Shown: piece after piece, positions 61,132 to 64,000 of the stretch
Layout of the letters: each line of letters opens with the position of its first letter
Position numbering within the stretch: position 1 is the first letter of the stretch
NCBI GenBank assembly: GCA_001939145.1
Contig: LSRX01000457.1
Location: forward strand, 405,233 to 469,232
Direction of reading: 5' to 3'
DNA from: Symbiodinium microadriaticum
Lineage: Eukaryota > Sar > Dinophyceae > Suessiales > Symbiodiniaceae
DNA: 64,000 nt
Made by a program: the position numbers and the translations under genes
The notes under the pieces: model-generated
Seen by the model: only the letters and a program-made list of their open reading frames with translations
What the model was told of the DNA's origin: nothing
Databases searched by the model: none

Positions 61132-62858
61132 TTACATCTCTTGGAGACGTCCTGCCCAACTGGACGAAGATATGACCTGGAACACTTTGCGGACACTGCG
61201 GTGGATGTCTTCACACCTCTTCGTGAGCTTCGCATTCTCGTGCTGCAGGATGATGATGTCCAGAGCTCGTGCCTGTCCTTTAAGCTGCATGAGACCTTTG
61301 CAGAACTCAGTTATGGTGATAAGGCCGTCACCCTCGGACAGAATGTCGAAAAGCGGGCGCACGTCGCGAACGCTGACATCCAGGAACTTCATGTACTGCT
61401 GCACGCTCGGCAAGCTCATGGCTTCCACAAACTCTTCTGGAGACAATTGGCCGTTTCCATCTTCATCCACAAACTTGAAAAGTTCTTCCAGCTTTTTCTG
61501 ATATTCCAACGCATACCGTCGGGTTTCTTCGATGACCAGCTCTGCATCGTTTGCCGCGCTGGCCAGCGTTTCTTTGATGAATAGAGCCGTGACGACTCTG
61601 ATAACTGCGAAGACCACCAATGCTATATATGGCAGAAACAGAGCAGCATACCAGGCATCCACAGAATCTAGGACAGGTCGGACACGCGATGGCCAAGACC
61701 CGCTGTGCGTCACCTCGAAAATGGTGTAAAAGGACTTCGTGAAGCTACCATAGAACTCGTGCATTTGAAGACGTGCATCCAGATCTGCAGCATCGTCTAA
61801 GATGAATGTCTGCAGAGCTTGGGAGATCATCAGTGCGAATGCTATGTTCAATAAAAGCAGGAGCACCAATGACCAGAATAAGGCCCCGATGCTGGCAACG
61901 CACGTTCTAACCAAGAGTTTCAACTGCCGAAATACATGCATGGTTTTCACAACACGCAGAGTCCTGTATATCCGCATCAGCTTCAAGACACGAATAGCAC
62001 TGGCCTGGAACTCGTTAGTGCCCCCAGCGGACAGGACCGCCGGCAGCACGAGCAGCTCAATCGTACTGAGAGCCACGAGGCACATGTCAAACATGTTTAA
62101 ATACATGAAGCCTTCCTGTGGATCGTAATACCACTCCCTCCGAAGAACAACGGCTCGAACCGCAACATCGGCGACATAGAGGACGTAGAAGCAATACTCT
62201 GAAATATCGAAGAACTCCTGCGAAAAGAACGGCCAGTGGTCTTGCCTCAAGTTGAGGTAAACCTTGGAAGCGGCAAGCGCTTTGCAATTAGAACCTGCAT
62301 GTCCGGACCCTAGCCCTATCCACACAAGCTCCTTCTCTTCTCTGCTTATTGGCTGCTCCGAGAAACCTCAGCCCTTGAACCTGTCCATTGGGTCATGAGG
62401 ACCATGAAGATCATGTTCACAATGACGACAATCCCCATGTATCCATCAAGGCGCTTCTTGATGAAGGATTTCCAGGGCGGATCTGGATCCCACCGCTCTG
62501 ACATCACAGCCGCTCCGAGCGTCGCTGTGTTCTTTCTAACCACGTTTTTAGAAGATGTTCTAGCAACATCATCGCTGGTAGCATCGCTTCTGAAGGGATA
62601 CATTGGCTCACAGGCCGCCTCGCTCTGTGAATCATCCATGGGACTGCCGGGAGAAGCCGTGCCCATGTTGGCAATTCTCTCAGCAGAGAAAGACGATACT
62701 GTTCTGTCCGGATAGCTCTGTCCTTGAGGCTTTCGCTCAAGCAACCCACGAATCACAGTCTCTTGCTGTGCGAACTTGTGATCCAATAAGGACACAAGCC
62801 ATTCTTCCAGGTTGGAGCTGTCACCGGGACCCGGTGGATCGCATTCCGGACTCGGCAT
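61132..62858 (-). CDS. Voltage-gated cation channel with EF-hands, copy D
   Basis: 540 residues in two exons, 62858-62367 and 62262-61132. The N-terminus carries the family motif DHKFAQQETVIRGLL, then a Ser-rich linker. S1 (GIVVIVNMIFMVL) is in exon 1; S2 (YCFYVLYVADVAVRAVV), S3, S4 (IRVLKLMRIYRTLRVVK), S5, pore EVTHSGSWP and S6 (ALFLPYIALVVFAVIR) are in exon 2. The first EF-hand loop is DEDGNGQLSPEE, canonical; the second ends GDGLITITEF. The C-terminal QHENAKLTKRCEDI helix is as in other copies. Intron 62263-62366 (GAG|GTTTCT to CCAAG|GTTTAC, AGGTTT at both ends) joins AEV|YLNLRQ in the S1-S2 loop; A, B and C have no intron there. The pore reads T-H-S-G-S-W, as in E, where A-C have T-(L/Y)-S-G-G-W. 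Confidence 0.9.
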
Positions 62859-63177
62859 AGAGCGACCGCTCGTCTGGAGTCGTCTCAGGCTGTCCTACCC
62901 CAACTACTACGATGTGCTGAAGCCGCCATTGGTATCATGCCACCTTTTGCATCAAGCGTTTTCTTACAGGACTGACAAAGGAGCCGATCACCAGACTAGC
63001 AACAGTATGAATACCTGAATACCATATTCAGATCACCATGAGCCCTAGCTTTACCCGACTCAACAGGCCCATTTTCGACGAAGGCGCTCCGGGAGAAAAC
63101 TGCGATCATTGCAACATCCACTGTGGGAATGGGGTCATGATCTCTTGGAGATGCTGACCTTTTCAACGGCTTGATAT
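62859..63177. other. Intergenic region between channels E and D
   Basis: 319 bp on the same strand between the stop of E and the ATG of D. No repeats or motifs are recognised. Confidence 0.5.
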
Positions 63178-64000
63178 CTAGCCTACTTTTCGTTCGCCAC
63201 CATGCCTACTAAATGACTCTCCTGTCGGACTCCACGTACCTCCTCTCGGACTGCATGGACTGCACTGCGCCGCAGCATCACAGATGGCACGATAAATCTC
63301 GTTGCACTGCCGCATGAGCTTGGAATTCTCATGCTGCAGAATCACTATGTCCAAAGCCCGTGCTTGCCCTTTGAGCTGCATAAGACCTTTGCAGAACTCA
63401 GCGATGGTGATAAGGCCGTCACCCTCGGACAGAATGTCGAAAAGCGGGCGCACGTCGCGAACGCTGACATCCAGGAACTTCATGTACTGCTGCACGCTCG
63501 GCAAGCTCATGGCTTCCACGAACTCCTGTGGTGTCAAGTGTCCATCACCGTCGTCATCCACTATTTGGAAGAGCTCCTCTAGCTTCTCCTGATACTCTAC
63601 CGCATTCCGTCTTGTTTCTTCGATAACCAGCTCTGCATCGTTTGCCGCGCTCGCCAGCGTTTCTTTGATGAAAAGAGCCGTAACGACTCTAATAACTGCG
63701 AAGACCACCATAGCTATGTATGGCAGGAATAGAGCAGCGTACCAAGGATCCACTAAATCTAGAACAGGACACACACGCGACGGCCAAGACCCGCTGTGCG
63801 TCACCTCGAAAATGGTGTAGAAGGCTAGAGTGAAGCTTCCGTAGTACTGGTTCATCAGGACACGTGTGTCTAGATCAGCCTCCTCGTCCAGGATGAAAGT
63901 CTGCAGCGCTTGCGCCATCATTAGTGCGAAAGCTATGTTCAAAAGAAGCAGAAGAATCATGGACCAGAACAGCGCGCCGATGCTTGCTATACATGTCGAG
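63178..64000 (-). CDS. Voltage-gated cation channel with EF-hands, copy E (partial)
   Basis: The C-terminal half of a fifth channel; its 5' part lies beyond the right edge. The frame is open to the edge, starting in S5 (TCIASIGALFWSMILLLLLN), then FALMMAQALQTFILDEEADL, pore EVTHSGSWP, S6 (ALFLPYIAMVVFAVIRVVTA), EF-hand loop DDDGDGHLTPQE, the degenerate second loop ending GDGLITIAEF, and the C-terminal QHENSKLMRQCNEIYRA helix. The tail after that (SPCSPRGGTWSPTGESFSRH) is not shared with the other copies. Coding bases from the second EF-hand through the linker are nearly identical to D, showing D and E are the most recent duplicates. The ATG at 63960 is internal, not the start. Confidence 0.9.
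   Translation of the reverse strand, partial: STCIASIGALFWSMILLLLLNIAFALMMAQALQTFILDEEADLDTRVLMNQYYGSFTLAFYTIFEVTHSGSWPSRVCPVLDLVDPWYAALFLPYIAMVVFAVIRVVTALFIKETLASAANDAELVIEETRRNAVEYQEKLEELFQIVDDDGDGHLTPQEFVEAMSLPSVQQYMKFLDVSVRDVRPLFDILSEGDGLITIAEFCKGLMQLKGQARALDIVILQHENSKLMRQCNEIYRAICDAAAQCSPCSPRGGTWSPTGESFSRHGGERKVG

Noticed and set aside
63178..63960. Treating the ATG at 63960 as the start of channel E
   Set aside because: The frame continues open to the window edge with S5 sequence matching the paralogs, so the methionine is internal and the gene is cut by the window.
1..64000. CRISPR array, prokaryotic operon or phage content
   Set aside because: No spaced identical repeats, ribosome-binding-site-led gene strings or phage genes are seen; spliced eukaryotic genes explain the coding content.
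1..64000. Spliced-leader relics of dinoflagellate mRNA retroposition
   Set aside because: I looked for the CCGTAGCCATTTTGGCTCAAG sequence upstream of the tandem genes and found no convincing match by eye; a computed search would settle it.

Overview
The window looks like nuclear DNA of a dinoflagellate, probably close to Symbiodiniaceae. That is inferred from several features together: short interstitial TTTAGGG/CCCTAAA tracts throughout; coding exons with GC and GA as well as GT splice donors; genes arranged as tandem, same-direction duplicates; low gene density with much microsatellite DNA; and EF-hand and ion-channel families typical of alveolates. No dinoflagellate spliced-leader relic was recognised, so the species is not fixed.

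Almost everything that reads as coding lies on the minus strand, so the window appears to be one unidirectional gene block. From right to left: (1) 64000-50494 holds a tandem array of at least five paralogous single-domain, six-transmembrane voltage-gated cation channels with C-terminal EF-hands (A 50494-52960, B 54409-56238, C 56564-60084, D 61132-62858, E 63178 to beyond the right edge), with one small unrecognised gene between C and D. (2) 50088-40476 holds three or four unrecognised intron-rich genes: one with a lysine/acid-rich N-terminus, one with a possible signal peptide, an EF-hand-like exon, and one whose intron is a foldback transposon-like element. (3) 39589-31779 holds a tandem pair of long EF-hand proteins (A and B) that I cannot assign to a named family. 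(4) 31778-1 is gene-poor and repeat-rich, with isolated minus-strand exon-like stretches every 1-3 kb, likely parts of long intron-rich genes. Recognisable hints there are few (a methyltransferase-like DLVIASDICYDP segment and an HPDP segment).

The most interesting system is how introns arise here. Several families of about 85-140 bp foldback elements with terminal inverted repeats occur in multiple copies, and some copies are introns: their ends supply the AG acceptor and, in one copy, the GT donor, and exon frames join correctly across them (42488-42621, 16914-16999, 14142-14247). Aligning tandem paralogs also shows introns present in one copy and absent in its neighbour, often with 4-7 bp direct repeats straddling both splice sites. 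Together these point to active or recent introner-type intron gain.

Exon boundaries were worked out by reading splice sites and comparing paralogs by eye. Those given to the base are supported by frame and paralog alignment; those marked about are approximate. Many left-half exon calls rest only on protein-like composition and have low confidence.
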